From Aggregatibacter kilianii (GTDB lineage Bacteria; Pseudomonadota; Gammaproteobacteria; Enterobacterales; Pasteurellaceae): a stretch of DNA of 64,000 nucleotides. Location: assembly GCF_003129965.1 (NCBI RefSeq), contig NZ_NRCJ01000003.1, forward strand, positions 1 to 64,000. The letters are read 5' to 3'. Below the pieces are notes generated by a model. The model saw only the letters and a program-made list of their open reading frames with translations, did not search any database and was not told where the DNA came from. Of this stretch, positions 8,357 to 17,781 are shown one piece after another. Position 1 is the first letter of the stretch. Each line of letters begins with the position of its first letter. Position numbers and translations under genes: made by a program.

Positions 8357-9315
8357 TATTTCATCTCGCGCAACCGTTTCAAAATACCTTTCATCTTTTC
8401 ATCCAACGGCGCGGTTAGGCGTAACGTTTCGCCACTGTGCGGATGTTCAAAACGGATGGAATAGGCGTGTAAAAATAAACGATTTAATCCCAGTTCCGCC
8501 ATTTGTTGATCAAATGCTTTATCGCCATATTTGCTATCCAATGCAATAGGATGCCCCACATATTGGGTATGCACGCGAATCTGGTGGGTTCTCCCTGTGA
8601 CCGGTGAGGCTTTCACCAAGGTGGCGTTGGCATAGCGCTCTTCCACAGAAAAACGGGTTTCCGACGGCTTGCCTTGTTCACTGACTTTCACAATACGTTC
8701 ACCACCGGAAAGTTCATTTTTTAAGAGTGGTGCTTGAACGACTTTGCAATGAGATTGCCATTGACCGCGCACCAGTGCCAAATAATCTTTTTGCACGGTT
8801 TTTTCGCGCAGTTGTTCATGCAAATTGCGCAACGCCGAACGCTTTTTGGCCACCAATAAAATACCCGAAGTGTCGCGATCCAAACGATGTACCAGTTCTA
8901 AAAAACGCGCTTCCGGGCGAAGGGCACGCAAGGCTTCAATGACGCCGAAATCCAATCCGCTACCTCCATGCACAGCAATACCGGAAGGCTTATTAAGCAC
9001 CAGCAAGTAATTGTCTTCAAAAATAATGTGTTGCTCTAATTGGGCGACTTTAGTGAGCTTATTGGAAATCGTATCCTGTGCCTTTTCTGCTACACGCACC
9101 GGCGGAATGCGCAACACATCCTCCGCCTGTAATTTATATTCCGGCTTGCTTCTGCCTTTGTTCACCCGCACTTCACCCTTGCGCACAATGCGATAAATCA
9201 GACTTTTCGGCACACCTTTTAAGCGCGCTAGTAGGAAATTATCCAATCGTTGACCGGCTTCGTCATCGCTGACGGTTAAAAATTGCACGCTGGAGTTGAT
9301 GATTTTTTCACTCAT
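8356..9315 (-). CDS. rluC: 23S rRNA pseudouridine(955/2504/2580) synthase
   Basis: A 319-residue RsuA/RluA-family enzyme isomerising uridines in 23S rRNA. An N-terminal S4 RNA-binding domain (about 20-80: RLDNFLLARL, GEVRVNKGR) precedes the catalytic domain with HRLDRDTSG at 143-151 (nucleophile Asp146) and GRTHQIRVH near 243. It is divergent from rne, as in E. coli and H. influenzae, which separates RluC from RluD. The minus-strand stop overlaps the uptake-signal hairpin. An uptake signal is absent from the start region. Confidence 0.93.
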   Translation of the reverse strand: MSEKIINSSVQFLTVSDDEAGQRLDNFLLARLKGVPKSLIYRIVRKGEVRVNKGRSKPEYKLQAEDVLRIPPVRVAEKAQDTISNKLTKVAQLEQHIIFEDNYLLVLNKPSGIAVHGGSGLDFGVIEALRALRPEARFLELVHRLDRDTSGILLVAKKRSALRNLHEQLREKTVQKDYLALVRGQWQSHCKVVQAPLLKNELSGGERIVKVSEQGKPSETRFSVEERYANATLVKASPVTGRTHQIRVHTQYVGHPIALDSKYGDKAFDQQMAELGLNRLFLHAYSIRFEHPHSGETLRLTAPLDEKMKGILKRLREMK

Positions 9316-9789
9316 AAATGTTCATTATCGTATTCGTTATAAATTTCGGCAGGCATGATAGCACATCGTGCTATGGCTTTGAATGTCGCAAGGAATATTC
9401 GCCGAATCATGATAACTGCCTTGCTAAAAATCCCTATTCAGGCGATAATAACGAGCATTTTTAAGTGTTAAAAAACGCTTAAAAATAAATACGTTATCAT
9501 TGATGAGATATCATGCGGCGTTTGGCGTAAGACATTGATAGGTCAGTGATTTTTTAGCATCAAAAATGGACGTTGGCTTGCAAACCTTTTTATTTATAGG
9601 CTTTGTTTTATTAAAACGTCGGCATTTGACGGATTTTAATAAGGTAGTCAATGCACCCAGCAGATGACGGTCGGGAAGACAGACATTCTGCGACAGACAC
9701 GAGGTCGATTACTAAGCGTTACTATGAAAAGTGCGGTCATTTTTGGTGGAGTTTTTAGGGTTAGCCCTTTTTTATAAAAGAGAAAACGA
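9316..9789 (+). promoter_or_regulatory. rluC-rne intergenic region with long rne leader
   Basis: 474 bases without a gene. In enterobacteria the rne leader is several hundred bases long and lets RNase E control its own mRNA; this gap is of similar size. Visible structure: an 11-bp imperfect hairpin at 9457-9486 (ATTTTTAAG arm), an uptake signal AAGTGCGGT near 9728, and GC-rich and AU-rich single-strand stretches close to the start. Candidate rne promoter elements (TTGGCT near 9573 with TATAGG 16 bases on) are weak. Autoregulation is inferred from the family only. Confidence 0.45.
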
Positions 9790-12663
9790 ATGAAAAGAAT
9801 GTTAATCAACGCAACTCAAAAAGAAGAGTTGCGCGTCGCGTTAGTCGATGGACAACGCTTATTTGACTTGGACATTGAAAGTCCGGGACATGAACAGAAA
9901 AAAGCCAATATTTACAAAGGAAAAATCACTCGCGTTGAGCCGAGTTTGGAAGCCGCCTTTGTCGATTATGGCGCTGAACGTCACGGTTTTTTACCGTTAA
10001 AAGAAATTGCGCGCGAATATTTTCCGGCGGATTATGTCTATCAAGGGCGCCCGAATATTCGTGATATTATCTCGGAAGGACAGGAAGTCATCGTTCAGGT
10101 CAACAAAGAAGAGCGCGGCAATAAAGGCGCGGCGCTGACCACCTTTGTCTCCTTGGCGGGAAGTTATTTGGTGATCATGCCGAATAACCCGCGTGCAGGC
10201 GGAATTTCCCGGCGCATTGAAGGCGATGAACGTTTAGAGTTAAAAGATGCTTTGAGTTCTTTGGACGTGCCTGAAGGCGTCGGTTTAATCGTGCGTACCG
10301 CAGGCGTCGGCAAATCGCCGGAAGAATTGCAATGGGACTTGAAAGTGCTGTTGCACCACTGGGAAGCCATTAAACAAGCCTCACAAAGCCGTCCGGCTCC
10401 GTTTTTAATTCATCAAGAAAGTGATGTTATCGTACGTGCGATTCGCGATTATTTGCGTCGAGACATCGGCGAAATTCTCATTGATAGCCCAAAAGTGTAT
10501 GAAAAAGCCAAAGCGCACATTAAATTAGTGCGTCCAGATTTCATTAATCGAGTGAAATTGTATCAAGGCGAAGTGCCGTTATTCAGCCATTATCAAATTG
10601 AATCACAAATCGAATCGGCGTTCCAACGTGAAGTGCGCTTGCCTTCCGGCGGTTCTATCGTCATTGATGTCACAGAAGCATTGACCGCCATTGATATTAA
10701 CTCCGCACGTTCTACCCGTGGCGGCGATATCGAAGAAACCGCATTAAACACCAACCTCGAGGCCGCCGATGAAATTGCCCGTCAGCTACGTTTGCGTGAC
10801 TTGGGCGGTTTAATCGTTATCGACTTCATTGATATGACGCCGGTTCGCCATCAACGCGAAGTGGAAAATCGTATTCGCGACGCGGTGCGTCAAGATCGTG
10901 CGCGTATTCAAATTAGCCGTATTTCCCGCTTCGGGTTGTTGGAAATGTCCCGTCAACGTTTGAGTCCGTCTTTGGGTGAGTCTTCTCATCACGTTTGCCC
11001 GCGTTGCCAAGGCACCGGTAAAATCCGCGATAACGAATCTCTTTCCCTTTCCATTTTGCGTTTGCTGGAAGAGGAAGCGTTAAAAGAAAATACTAAACAG
11101 GTTCACACCATCGTGCCCGTCCAAATCGCCTCTTACTTGCTGAATGAAAAACGCAAGGCGATTCATAGTATCGAAAAACGTCATGACGTGGATATTATCG
11201 TCGTGCCAAATGAAGCCATGGAAACACCGCACTTTAGCGTATTCCGTGTGCGTGATGGCGAAGAGATCAATGAGTTAAGTTACAACTTGGCGAGATTACA
11301 TCAGGATCAGGATGAAACCTTTATTGCCGAGGAATCTTTGGTTTCCCGTAATATTGACGCGACGCCGGCAGAAACGCCAGCAGTGGAAAGTGCAGCGGTG
11401 TCTTTGGCAATTACCATGCCTGCGCCGGAGCCTGTTGAGCGTAAAGAATCAAGTGGTCCGTCTTTGTTAAGCCGTTTAGTTTCTGCGTTAAAAGGTTTAT
11501 TTGCTTCCGAGCCGAAACAGGAAGAGCAGAATAAGAAAACTCGTAGCAACAATAACAGAAACAGCAATAATAACCGTAATCGTCGTAATCAGGAGCGTCG
11601 AAATAATCGCCGTTCCCGCAGTGATAATGCGGAAAGCGTAGTTGATGAACAAAATACGGAGAAGTCCGAAACCCGCAGTCGAAATCAGGAGCGTAACGCC
11701 AAACGTAGCCGCAAGCCTGAAGTGATTGAAGAGGTGGTAAAACCGGAATCATCAGCGACGGTTGAAGAAAAAGCCGAGCCGACACAACGTCGTCAGCGTC
11801 GTGATTTGCGCAAAAAAGTGCGACTCAATGAAGAAGATGCTGGTGTGGTTCAGCCGGTTCAACCGAAAGTTACGCAACTTACTGAGGATGTAATTGCTGA
11901 GTCGTCAGCTGATGAATTGGCTGCAACAACAGCAACAGATGTAGCGGATGTGGAAACTGAAGGGGATAAATCATTGCGTGATAGTTCTCGTCAACGTCGC
12001 TTACCGCGTCATTTGCGGGTGAATAATCAACGCCGTCGTCGCAATGCGCAAGAAAAATCACCGATGCCATTATTTGCAGCAGTGGCTTCGCCTGAATTAG
12101 CAAGCGGTAAAGTCTGGATTGAGATGCCGCAAGGTAATCAACCGAAAGAAAACAGTTTTTTGTCCGTTGATGAGCTACTTGAACAACAAAATCAATCCGG
12201 CGAGCAGGAGCAGAGCATTACTGTTCCGGCGCTAGATATGATTGTTGAAAAAAGCAAAAATGACGTCCAACCGCTAACGGAATTTATTACCCAACCGGCA
12301 AATGATTCTGTTGAGAAAAAAGTACAGGCGTCATTACAACGTTTAAGTAATAATGTAGTATCCGCACCAACGGAGGCCGCAGCAGCAAGCGCCGAATTGC
12401 CACCGATTTCACCGGAGGTGAAATTCATGGCGGATATTGACCGCACTTTTAGTTTTACCGGACGTGCAGGCACTTTTTCTGCCGTTACGCACACCAAGGC
12501 GGAAGCGACATTAGCGAAAGCTTCCGATGAGCGAATTACGGTTTATCCGATACATGAATGGCAGGAATCCCGCTATTATTTCTACGGTAAGGGCGCGGCA
12601 GGGCATCACACGGCAATTAGCCATGTTTACGCCGAGCCGACAAAAGCCGAGGCGTTAAAGTAA
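9790..12663 (+). CDS. rne: Ribonuclease E
   Basis: A 957-residue essential endoribonuclease that starts mRNA decay and processes rRNA and tRNA on the inner membrane. The N-terminal catalytic half is intact: S1 domain about 35-125, DNase I-like domain with Asp302 and Asp345 (equivalent to E. coli 303/346), and the zinc link CPRC at 403-406. The C-terminal half is low complexity: an amphipathic, probably membrane-binding segment near 555-575 ([14 protein letters not shown]), an Arg/Asn/Gln-rich tract at about 585-625, further Arg-rich patches near 655-690 and 735-760, then a poorly conserved scaffold tail. The tail is shorter than in E. coli. Divergent from rluC. Confidence 0.97.
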   Translation: MKRMLINATQKEELRVALVDGQRLFDLDIESPGHEQKKANIYKGKITRVEPSLEAAFVDYGAERHGFLPLKEIAREYFPADYVYQGRPNIRDIISEGQEVIVQVNKEERGNKGAALTTFVSLAGSYLVIMPNNPRAGGISRRIEGDERLELKDALSSLDVPEGVGLIVRTAGVGKSPEELQWDLKVLLHHWEAIKQASQSRPAPFLIHQESDVIVRAIRDYLRRDIGEILIDSPKVYEKAKAHIKLVRPDFINRVKLYQGEVPLFSHYQIESQIESAFQREVRLPSGGSIVIDVTEALTAIDINSARSTRGGDIEETALNTNLEAADEIARQLRLRDLGGLIVIDFIDMTPVRHQREVENRIRDAVRQDRARIQISRISRFGLLEMSRQRLSPSLGESSHHVCPRCQGTGKIRDNESLSLSILRLLEEEALKENTKQVHTIVPVQIASYLLNEKRKAIHSIEKRHDVDIIVVPNEAMETPHFSVFRVRDGEEINELSYNLARLHQDQDETFIAEESLVSRNIDATPAETPAVESAAVSLAITMPAPEPVERKESSGPSLLSRLVSALKGLFASEPKQEEQNKKTRSNNNRNSNNNRNRRNQERRNNRRSRSDNAESVVDEQNTEKSETRSRNQERNAKRSRKPEVIEEVVKPESSATVEEKAEPTQRRQRRDLRKKVRLNEEDAGVVQPVQPKVTQLTEDVIAESSADELAATTATDVADVETEGDKSLRDSSRQRRLPRHLRVNNQRRRRNAQEKSPMPLFAAVASPELASGKVWIEMPQGNQPKENSFLSVDELLEQQNQSGEQEQSITVPALDMIVEKSKNDVQPLTEFITQPANDSVEKKVQASLQRLSNNVVSAPTEAAAASAELPPISPEVKFMADIDRTFSFTGRAGTFSAVTHTKAEATLAKASDERITVYPIHEWQESRYYFYGKGAAGHHTAISHVYAEPTKAEALK

Positions 12664-12676
12664 TCGCCTGAAAATA

Positions 12677-12710
12677 AAGCAGTTAAATAGAATCTTTTAT
12701 TTAACTGCTT
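12677..12710. terminator. 13-bp hairpin after rne, overlapping the tRNA-Ser promoter
   Basis: A perfect 13-bp stem (12677-12689 with 12698-12710) starts 13 bases after the rne stop. The right arm has no T-run in the rne direction and its last two bases are the first two of the tRNA-Ser -35 box. The T-rich side lies on the minus strand. It may act as an RNA-processing or 3'-protective hairpin for rne. Confidence 0.5.
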
Positions 12711-12737
12711 GACTTGATGTAGCAAAGTCCGTATTAT
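12709..12737 (+). promoter_or_regulatory. Promoter of tRNA-Ser
   Basis: -35 TTGACT (12709-12714), 17-base spacer, -10 TATTAT (12732-12737), 18 bases upstream of the tRNA. Confidence 0.75.
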
Positions 12738-12755
12738 TCACCACGCTCAAAACAC

Positions 12756-12845
12756 GGAGGAATGGTCGAGCGGTTGAAGGCACCGGTCTTGAAAACCGGC
12801 GAGGGTTTACGCCCTCCCTGGGTTCGAATCCCAGTTCCTCCGCCA
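12756..12845 (+). tRNA. serT: tRNA-Ser (UGA)
   Basis: A 90-nt class II tRNA with encoded CCA. The acceptor GGAGGAA pairs with TTCCTCC, the variable arm is long, and the anticodon loop CTTGAAA gives TGA. A terminator follows at once, so it is a single-gene unit. Confidence 0.97.
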
Positions 12846-12856
12846 TTTTCAAAAAA

Positions 12857-12887
12857 GGCGCTAAGTGGTAAACTTAGCGCCTTTTTG
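12857..12887 (+). terminator. Terminator of tRNA-Ser
   Basis: 10-bp stem GGCGCTAAGT/ACTTAGCGCC, small loop, five T. Confidence 0.85.
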
Positions 12888-13030
12888 TATTACTCATTTT
12901 TCTGCATTGTGTTATTTTTCTGATGGAAATATCCCCCTTTATAAACGATTTCTATTTGTTGGCGGCAAACGCGTTAACAACTAAAAGGCATTGGAAATTA
13001 ACCGCACTTTTATGCTATTGGCAGACAATA

Positions 13031-13061
13031 AAAAAGGATTAGGTTTTGCCTAATCCTTTTT
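13031..13061 (-). terminator. Terminator of the DoxX-family gene
   Basis: Stem AAAAAGGATTAGG/CCTAATCCTTTTT with a five-base loop; T-runs on both strands make it bidirectional. It lies 18 bases past the DoxX stop on the minus strand. Confidence 0.75.
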
Positions 13062-13078
13062 ACGTATTGTGTGAGAGG

Positions 13079-13477
13079 TTATTTTTTACCGATTTTGTTA
13101 TCCAATGCGAAAGCACCGGCGCCGGCAAAAACAAAATAGAGGAAAATAAAGCAGTATAGAAATGCAGGTTCGCCGCCGTTTGCTAATGGGAACAGGAAGG
13201 CTTTTGGTGCATGGAACATGAAATAGGCCACTGCCATTTGACCGCTCAATAAGAAAGCGGAAACGCGGGTGAATAGACCTAAAATCAATAAAATACCAAA
13301 TACCAATTCGATAACGCCGCCAACGCCCATTAATGAAGCCAATTCTACGGAGCCGTTACCGCCGGTCATGGAAACCGGGAATTCCCAGAATTTTGCAGTA
13401 GCGTGTAACACGAATGCATAGCCTGACGCGATGCGTAATAAGCCTAAAAAGTAATTGCTATATTTGTTTAAAAACAT
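13079..13477 (-). CDS. DoxX-family membrane protein
   Basis: 132 residues with four membrane helices, the DoxX/SURF4 pattern: LLRIASGYAFVLHATAKF at the start (the conserved H-G/A-K segment), GVIELVFGILLILGLFTR in the middle, and AYFMFHAP before the last helix. Members are inner-membrane proteins, some linked to thiol/oxidative balance; the exact role is unknown. The start MFLNKY is chosen for its AAGGAAG site; a longer frame exists upstream without one. Same strand as dsbD but about 100 bases upstream-side of it in transcription order reversed (dsbD ends far to the left of its start), so they are adjacent, with dsbD transcribed first toward this gene. Confidence 0.75.
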   Translation of the reverse strand: MFLNKYSNYFLGLLRIASGYAFVLHATAKFWEFPVSMTGGNGSVELASLMGVGGVIELVFGILLILGLFTRVSAFLLSGQMAVAYFMFHAPKAFLFPLANGGEPAFLYCFIFLYFVFAGAGAFALDNKIGKK

Positions 13478-13580
13478 TTTTTCTTCCTTAAATAAAATAA
13501 TGAAAATTGAGGATGTGTATGCTAACAATAAATCTAAAAGAAAAAAACAAGAAAAATAGAAAAGGATTTTTTCTTATCGG

Positions 13581-15347
13581 TTAATGATTCGCGTTTTTTG
13601 CCGCCACGAATGTTTGTAAAAATTCATCGCTATCGAGGAAACCGGTAATGCGATGAGACGAGATTTCTTTGCCCTGTGCGTTAAAGAAAATCAGCGTCGG
13701 TAACCCGGTGACGTTCAGTTGCTTCATTAAAGTGCGGTTGTTTTCGCTGTTGTTTGTCATGTCGATTCTTAACAACAAAACCTCTTTTAACGCATTCTGC
13801 ACCTTGGCATCCGTAAAGGTTTTATGTTCAAATTCCTTGCACGCCACGCACCAATCTGCATAGAGATCCAGCATTGCCATTGCTTTTGGATTTTGCGCTA
13901 ACACCTGCTGAAGTTCTTCATAGCTTTGTACTTGTTGAAATTCAAGTGAATTTTTGACCGCACTTTGGGCTTCCGTATGCTGTGTATTATTTTGCCAAAT
14001 CCATGTTTGTAATGGTTGTGCCAGCGTAATGGCAGCGACCAAGAAAATAATGCGAAAAAACAAACCGATACCATGAGAACGCATTTGTGTGGCAAGCCAA
14101 ACAAAGAAACTCACGCCAAGTAACGCCCAGAGCCGGGGCTCCCAGACTGCCGGAATGACGCGGGCAAGTAGGAACACCGGCAACGCCAACATCACAAAGC
14201 CGAAACCGATTTTTACATTTTCCATCCATGCACCGGATTTCGGTAGGATTTTATTGCCGAACACAGTAATTAAAATAAGCGGCAACCCCATGCCGAGCGC
14301 CAATAAATACAAGGTTAATGCACCGATCACAAAATCACCCGATTGTGCCACATAAAGTAACGCGCCGGACAGTGGGGCGGAGGTACAAGGCGAGGCGACG
14401 AGCCCCGCGATAGCCCCCATGACAAACACGCCGAAAAACGCACCGCGCTTTTGTTGTTGGCTTAGTTGGGTAAGCTTGGTTTGTAACGATGGCGGCAGTT
14501 GCAGGGTAAACACGCCGAACATGGAAAGTGCCAATAAAATAAAGATAAAAGACAAGCCTATTAATACGTAAGGGCTTTGCAATGCCACTTGGAACGGTAA
14601 ACCAATAAGTACCACCAATAAGCCCAGTAACGTATAAGTCAGCGCCATGCCTTGTACATAAACGAAACTCAAGGCAAACGCGCGCCAAGTATTGCTGTTT
14701 TCTGCTCGACTACCGATGACAATTGCCGATAACAACGGCAACATCGGTAACACACAAGGGGTGAATGCCAAGCCGATACCTAAAACAAAAAACCATAATA
14801 TGGCGTATTTGCTCTGGAATAGGCTGTCGGCGAGTTGATTTTGTTGCGATGAAAAAACACTTGGATTTTCGACCGCACTTCGGTTGTTTGGCGCTTCCGT
14901 TTGTACCGTCATCGCCGATTGCGATATTTCACCGAGCGTAAATTGCTTGGTTTCCGGCGGATAGCAAAAGCCCTGAGTGCAGCCTTGATAGGTCACGGCG
15001 AGCACATCTTGCGGTTTGCCGTTAGGCAATGCCAGATTCAGAGCAAGCTGATGCTTAAAAATGTTCACCGAGCCGAAATAGGGATCTTCATATTGTTCCG
15101 CTGTACTTAAAAAGTGCGGTTGGCTTTCAACGGGTTGTCCATTCAGGGAAAACTCCAGTTTATCCTGATAGAGATAATAATTTTCGACGATTTGCCAATT
15201 TAACGAAAGGTGATTGTCTCGGCGTTCAGCCTGAAGCTGAAATGCCTGATCGACCGGCAAATATTTCGGTTTTTGGTTAAATAAATCCACCGCTTGCGTA
15301 CTCAATGCAGCAAAAAAACAGAGGACAGAAAAGAGAAATTTCTTCAT
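13581..15347 (-). CDS. dsbD: Thiol:disulfide interchange protein DsbD
   Basis: 588 residues. It takes electrons from cytoplasmic thioredoxin and delivers them to periplasmic DsbC/DsbG and cytochrome c maturation. Order seen: signal peptide (MKKFLFSV...STQA), periplasmic immunoglobulin-like domain with CTQGFC, eight-helix membrane domain with the paired cysteines in TPCVLPMLPLL and ASPCTSAPL, then a C-terminal thioredoxin domain with CVAC. The start at 15347 gives a proper signal peptide; an upstream in-frame ATG at 15371 adds eight residues that would spoil it. Uptake signals lie inside the gene (near 13957 and 14874). The trxA product at 7.9 kb is its natural electron donor. Confidence 0.95.
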   Translation of the reverse strand: MKKFLFSVLCFFAALSTQAVDLFNQKPKYLPVDQAFQLQAERRDNHLSLNWQIVENYYLYQDKLEFSLNGQPVESQPHFLSTAEQYEDPYFGSVNIFKHQLALNLALPNGKPQDVLAVTYQGCTQGFCYPPETKQFTLGEISQSAMTVQTEAPNNRSAVENPSVFSSQQNQLADSLFQSKYAILWFFVLGIGLAFTPCVLPMLPLLSAIVIGSRAENSNTWRAFALSFVYVQGMALTYTLLGLLVVLIGLPFQVALQSPYVLIGLSFIFILLALSMFGVFTLQLPPSLQTKLTQLSQQQKRGAFFGVFVMGAIAGLVASPCTSAPLSGALLYVAQSGDFVIGALTLYLLALGMGLPLILITVFGNKILPKSGAWMENVKIGFGFVMLALPVFLLARVIPAVWEPRLWALLGVSFFVWLATQMRSHGIGLFFRIIFLVAAITLAQPLQTWIWQNNTQHTEAQSAVKNSLEFQQVQSYEELQQVLAQNPKAMAMLDLYADWCVACKEFEHKTFTDAKVQNALKEVLLLRIDMTNNSENNRTLMKQLNVTGLPTLIFFNAQGKEISSHRITGFLDSDEFLQTFVAAKNANH

Positions 15348-15513
15348 AAAATAATTGCGATTATCTTCCATAAAATGTCGCTCATTCTAGCACTACGCAA
15401 AATGAATTGCTGTAAAATATCGTGCTTTAACGTGATATTGCGCCTATTGTTGTCATTTATTCGGCATTGAATTCGGCGTAAAATTCACCAATAAAAAATA
15501 GCAGAGGGAATAA

Positions 15514-16074
15514 ATGAATATTACGGTGTATTGTGGTGCGGCAATTGGCTATATTGAAGCCTATAGACAAGCGACGGTTCGGTTGGGCGAATGGATTGCC
15601 GGAAATCAACATACCTTGGTTTATGGTGGCGGCAAGGCGGGCTTAATGGGCGTATTGGCGGATGCTGTGTTATCTAACGGCGGAATGGTTATTGGTGTGA
15701 TTCCTGAATTTTTACAAGCACGCGAATTGGCGCATCTTGGTTGCACGGAAATTATCATCGTGGATTCCATGGCGACGCGTAAAGCAAAAATGCTGGCATT
15801 AGCCGATGCCTGTATTGCCTTGCCGGGTGGTCCCGGTACCTTGGAAGAGATTTGTGAAGTCTATTCTTGGGCTCGCATCGGGCAAAATCCTCATCCTTGT
15901 ATTTTATTCAATCAGAATGGTTTTTATGAGCCTTTAAAAATGATGTATCAAAGCATGGTGACGGCAGGTTTTCTAACACAACCCCATTTTGATAAATTGC
16001 TGTTTAGTGATGATCTTGTTGAAATAGAACACTTTATTAAAACTTATCAAGTGCCTGAAATTCGTACTTATTAA
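15514..16074 (+). CDS. LOG-family protein (nucleotide 5'-monophosphate phosphoribohydrolase type)
   Basis: 186 residues with a Rossmann-like LOG (lysine decarboxylase-like) fold. Seen: GGGKAGLMG near 39-47 (phosphate binding), the catalytic motif PGGPGTLEE at about 108-116 and RKAKM upstream. Plant and bacterial members split cytokinin riboside monophosphates or purine nucleotides into base and ribose 5-phosphate; older annotations call them lysine decarboxylases, which is wrong. The substrate here is not shown by the sequence. A ribosome site AGAGGGAA precedes the ATG. It stands alone. Confidence 0.8.
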   Translation: MNITVYCGAAIGYIEAYRQATVRLGEWIAGNQHTLVYGGGKAGLMGVLADAVLSNGGMVIGVIPEFLQARELAHLGCTEIIIVDSMATRKAKMLALADACIALPGGPGTLEEICEVYSWARIGQNPHPCILFNQNGFYEPLKMMYQSMVTAGFLTQPHFDKLLFSDDLVEIEHFIKTYQVPEIRTY

Positions 16075-16197
16075 TCTGTACATAAACATGCAATTCACAA
16101 AATAACATCATTTTTTATGAGAATTAAGTTGTCCTTTTCTTGTGTCTTTTGACGACATTTTCTTTTCTCTCGTTTCTATTTTAGATTTTATGAGGTT

Positions 16198-16250
16198 CTT
16201 ATTTTTTATTTAAAAATAAGTTTGCTTCTGCAAAATTTTTTGTGTAAGAT
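16198..16250 (+). promoter_or_regulatory. Promoter and dyad operator upstream of rpmE2-rpmJ2
   Basis: A 23-bp dyad at 16198-16220 (nine-base arms CTTATTTTT/AAAAATAAG) abuts a promoter: -35 TTGCTT (16222-16227), 17-base spacer, -10 TAAGAT (16245-16250). In many bacteria Zur represses this zinc-free ribosomal protein pair. The dyad does not match the enterobacterial Zur box well, so Zur control is inferred from the genes only. Confidence 0.5.
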
Positions 16251-16295
16251 GGCGCGTATTGTTATTTTTCATCAAAAAATAAGGATTGCAGAAAA

Positions 16296-16562
16296 ATGAA
16301 AAAAGGTATTCATCCGGAAAATTATCGCACCGTTCTCTTTTACGATTCCAACGCCAAACAAGGCTTTTTAATCCGCTCCTGTGCCAGAACCACGAACACC
16401 ATGAAATGGGAAGACGGCAAGGAATATCCGGTTTTTATGTGTGATACGTCCTCCGCATCGCACCCCTTCTACACCGGCAAAACCCGCCAAGTCGCCAATG
16501 AAGGTCGCGCCAGCGATTTTGCTAATCGTTACGGCAAGTTCGGTGCATTTAAATCAAAATAA
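16296..16562 (+). CDS. rpmE2: 50S ribosomal protein L31 type B (zinc-independent)
   Basis: 88 residues, the YkgM form of L31. It lacks the CxxC zinc ligands of ordinary L31 and has the type B signatures HPFYTGK and the basic end [11 protein letters not shown]. Such paralogues replace zinc-containing L31 when zinc is scarce and free zinc for other uses. A ribosome site (AAGGA) precedes the ATG. rpmJ2 follows nine bases after the stop, the usual pair. Confidence 0.93.
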   Translation: MKKGIHPENYRTVLFYDSNAKQGFLIRSCARTTNTMKWEDGKEYPVFMCDTSSASHPFYTGKTRQVANEGRASDFANRYGKFGAFKSK

Positions 16563-16571
16563 GGACGTCTC

Positions 16572-16712
16572 ATGCAAGTATTATCTTCATTAAAAAGCGC
16601 GAAAAGCCGTCACCCCGGCTGCAAAGTGGTGCGTCGTCACGGCGTGGTGTATGTAATTTGCAAAGAAAACCCGCGTTTTAAAGCGCGTCAGGGCGGTAAG
16701 AAAAAACGTTAA
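16572..16712 (+). CDS. rpmJ2: 50S ribosomal protein L36 type B
   Basis: 46 residues starting [20 protein letters not shown] and ending in a poly-basic GGKKKR, the YkgO form of L36. Two cysteines remain (17 and 30) but not the full CxxC...C-H zinc set of the main L36. Ribosome site AAGGA at 16561. It is co-transcribed with rpmE2 and followed by a terminator. Confidence 0.9.
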   Translation: MQVLSSLKSAKSRHPGCKVVRRHGVVYVICKENPRFKARQGGKKKR

Positions 16713-16760
16713 AAAATGTGTTCTTGTTTTTGTGTGTAAATTTGAACCTTGTGTTCAATT

Positions 16761-16800
16761 ATCCTCCGATGATTTCTTCCATTGGAGGATTTTTTATTTT
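16761..16800 (+). terminator. Terminator of rpmE2-rpmJ2
   Basis: 11-bp stem ATCCTCCGATG/CATTGGAGGAT (one G-U pair), loop of about eight bases, then TTTTTTATTTT. Confidence 0.8.
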
Positions 16801-16975
16801 GGCAACAAGAGGTTGAAGTGCGTCATTTTATGACTTAGATCATAAAATCAAATTCTAATACACCTAATTTTGCATTTTTTTATTGTTACAATAATGTTGC
16901 AACTATAAAATGGAACTTATTTAAAATCTAACAGCCTTATGGAAAAGCTATAACGACAAAAGTAAGGATTTGCCC

Positions 16976-17683
16976 ATGCAAACACCACGAATTTTAATTG
17001 TTGAAGATGAAACGATCACCCGAAACACCCTGAAAAGCATTTTTGAAGCGGAAGGCTACGAAGTTTTTGAAGCCTCCGACGGTAGCCAAATGCATCAAGT
17101 GCTTGATACCGAAGATATTCATTTGGTTATTATGGACATTAATTTGCCGGGTAAAAACGGCTTAATGCTTGCCCGAGAATTGCGTGAAAATGCCGACATC
17201 GCCCTGATGTTTTTAACCGGTCGGGATAACGAAGTGGATAAAATTCTCGGCTTGGAAATCGGTGCCGACGATTACATCACCAAACCTTTCAACCCGCGTG
17301 AATTGACTATTCGCGCCCGTAATCTGCTACAACGCACTATGCAGGAAAATCAGCGCGCGCATCATGTGGAGCAATATAAATTTAACGGTTGGACGTTGGA
17401 TCTAAACAGTCGTACGTTAATTACACCGGAAGGCGAAGAGCGTAAATTGCCGCGTAGCGAATTCCGCGCCATGTTACATTTCTGCGAAAATCCGGGCAAA
17501 ATCCAAACCCGTGAAGAATTGTTGAAGAAAATGACCGGACGTGAGTTAAAACCGCAAGATCGTACTGTGGATGTGACGATTCGTCGTATTCGTAAACATT
17601 TTGAAGATCATCACGACACGCCGGAAATCATCGCCACCATTCACGGCGAAGGATATCGCTTCTGTGGCGAGTTAGAATCATAA
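16976..17683 (+). CDS. arcA: Aerobic respiration control response regulator ArcA
   Basis: 235 residues, OmpR/PhoB class. Receiver domain with acidic pocket Glu10/Asp11, phosphorylation Asp54 (VIMDINLPG) and Lys near 103 (TKPFNPREL); winged-helix DNA-binding domain at about 130-235 ending HGEGYRF. It responds to the ArcB kinase under low oxygen and represses aerobic respiration genes while activating cydAB, which is in this window at 58.5 kb. The start at 16976 (MQTPRIL) matches the family and has AAGGA 8 bases upstream; the TTG at 16970 is rejected. Own promoter region and terminator. Confidence 0.96.
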   Translation: MQTPRILIVEDETITRNTLKSIFEAEGYEVFEASDGSQMHQVLDTEDIHLVIMDINLPGKNGLMLARELRENADIALMFLTGRDNEVDKILGLEIGADDYITKPFNPRELTIRARNLLQRTMQENQRAHHVEQYKFNGWTLDLNSRTLITPEGEERKLPRSEFRAMLHFCENPGKIQTREELLKKMTGRELKPQDRTVDVTIRRIRKHFEDHHDTPEIIATIHGEGYRFCGELES

Positions 17684-17689
17684 AAAAGA

Positions 17690-17718
17690 AAATCAGCGCA
17701 TGATGCGCTGATTTTTTT
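17690..17718 (+). terminator. Terminator of arcA
   Basis: 11-bp stem AAATCAGCGCA/TGCGCTGATTT with a three-base loop and a run of T. Confidence 0.85.
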
Positions 17719-17731
17719 ATCTTGAATTAAT

Positions 17732-17777
17732 AAAAGTGCGGTCGAAAAAAATAATGTTTTTTCCGACCGCACTTTTT
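17732..17777 (-). terminator. Inverted uptake-signal terminator of the opp operon
   Basis: AAAAGTGCGGTCG pairs with CGACCGCACTTTT with A/T extensions; it lies just past the oppF stop on the minus strand. Confidence 0.75.
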
Positions 17778-17781
17778 TGCG

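Noticed and set aside
11411-11785. Long minus-strand frame opposite the rne tail
   Set aside because: Mirror of the repetitive Arg/Asn/Gln/Glu coding in rne; composition (Tyr/Cys/Phe runs) is that of an antisense shadow.
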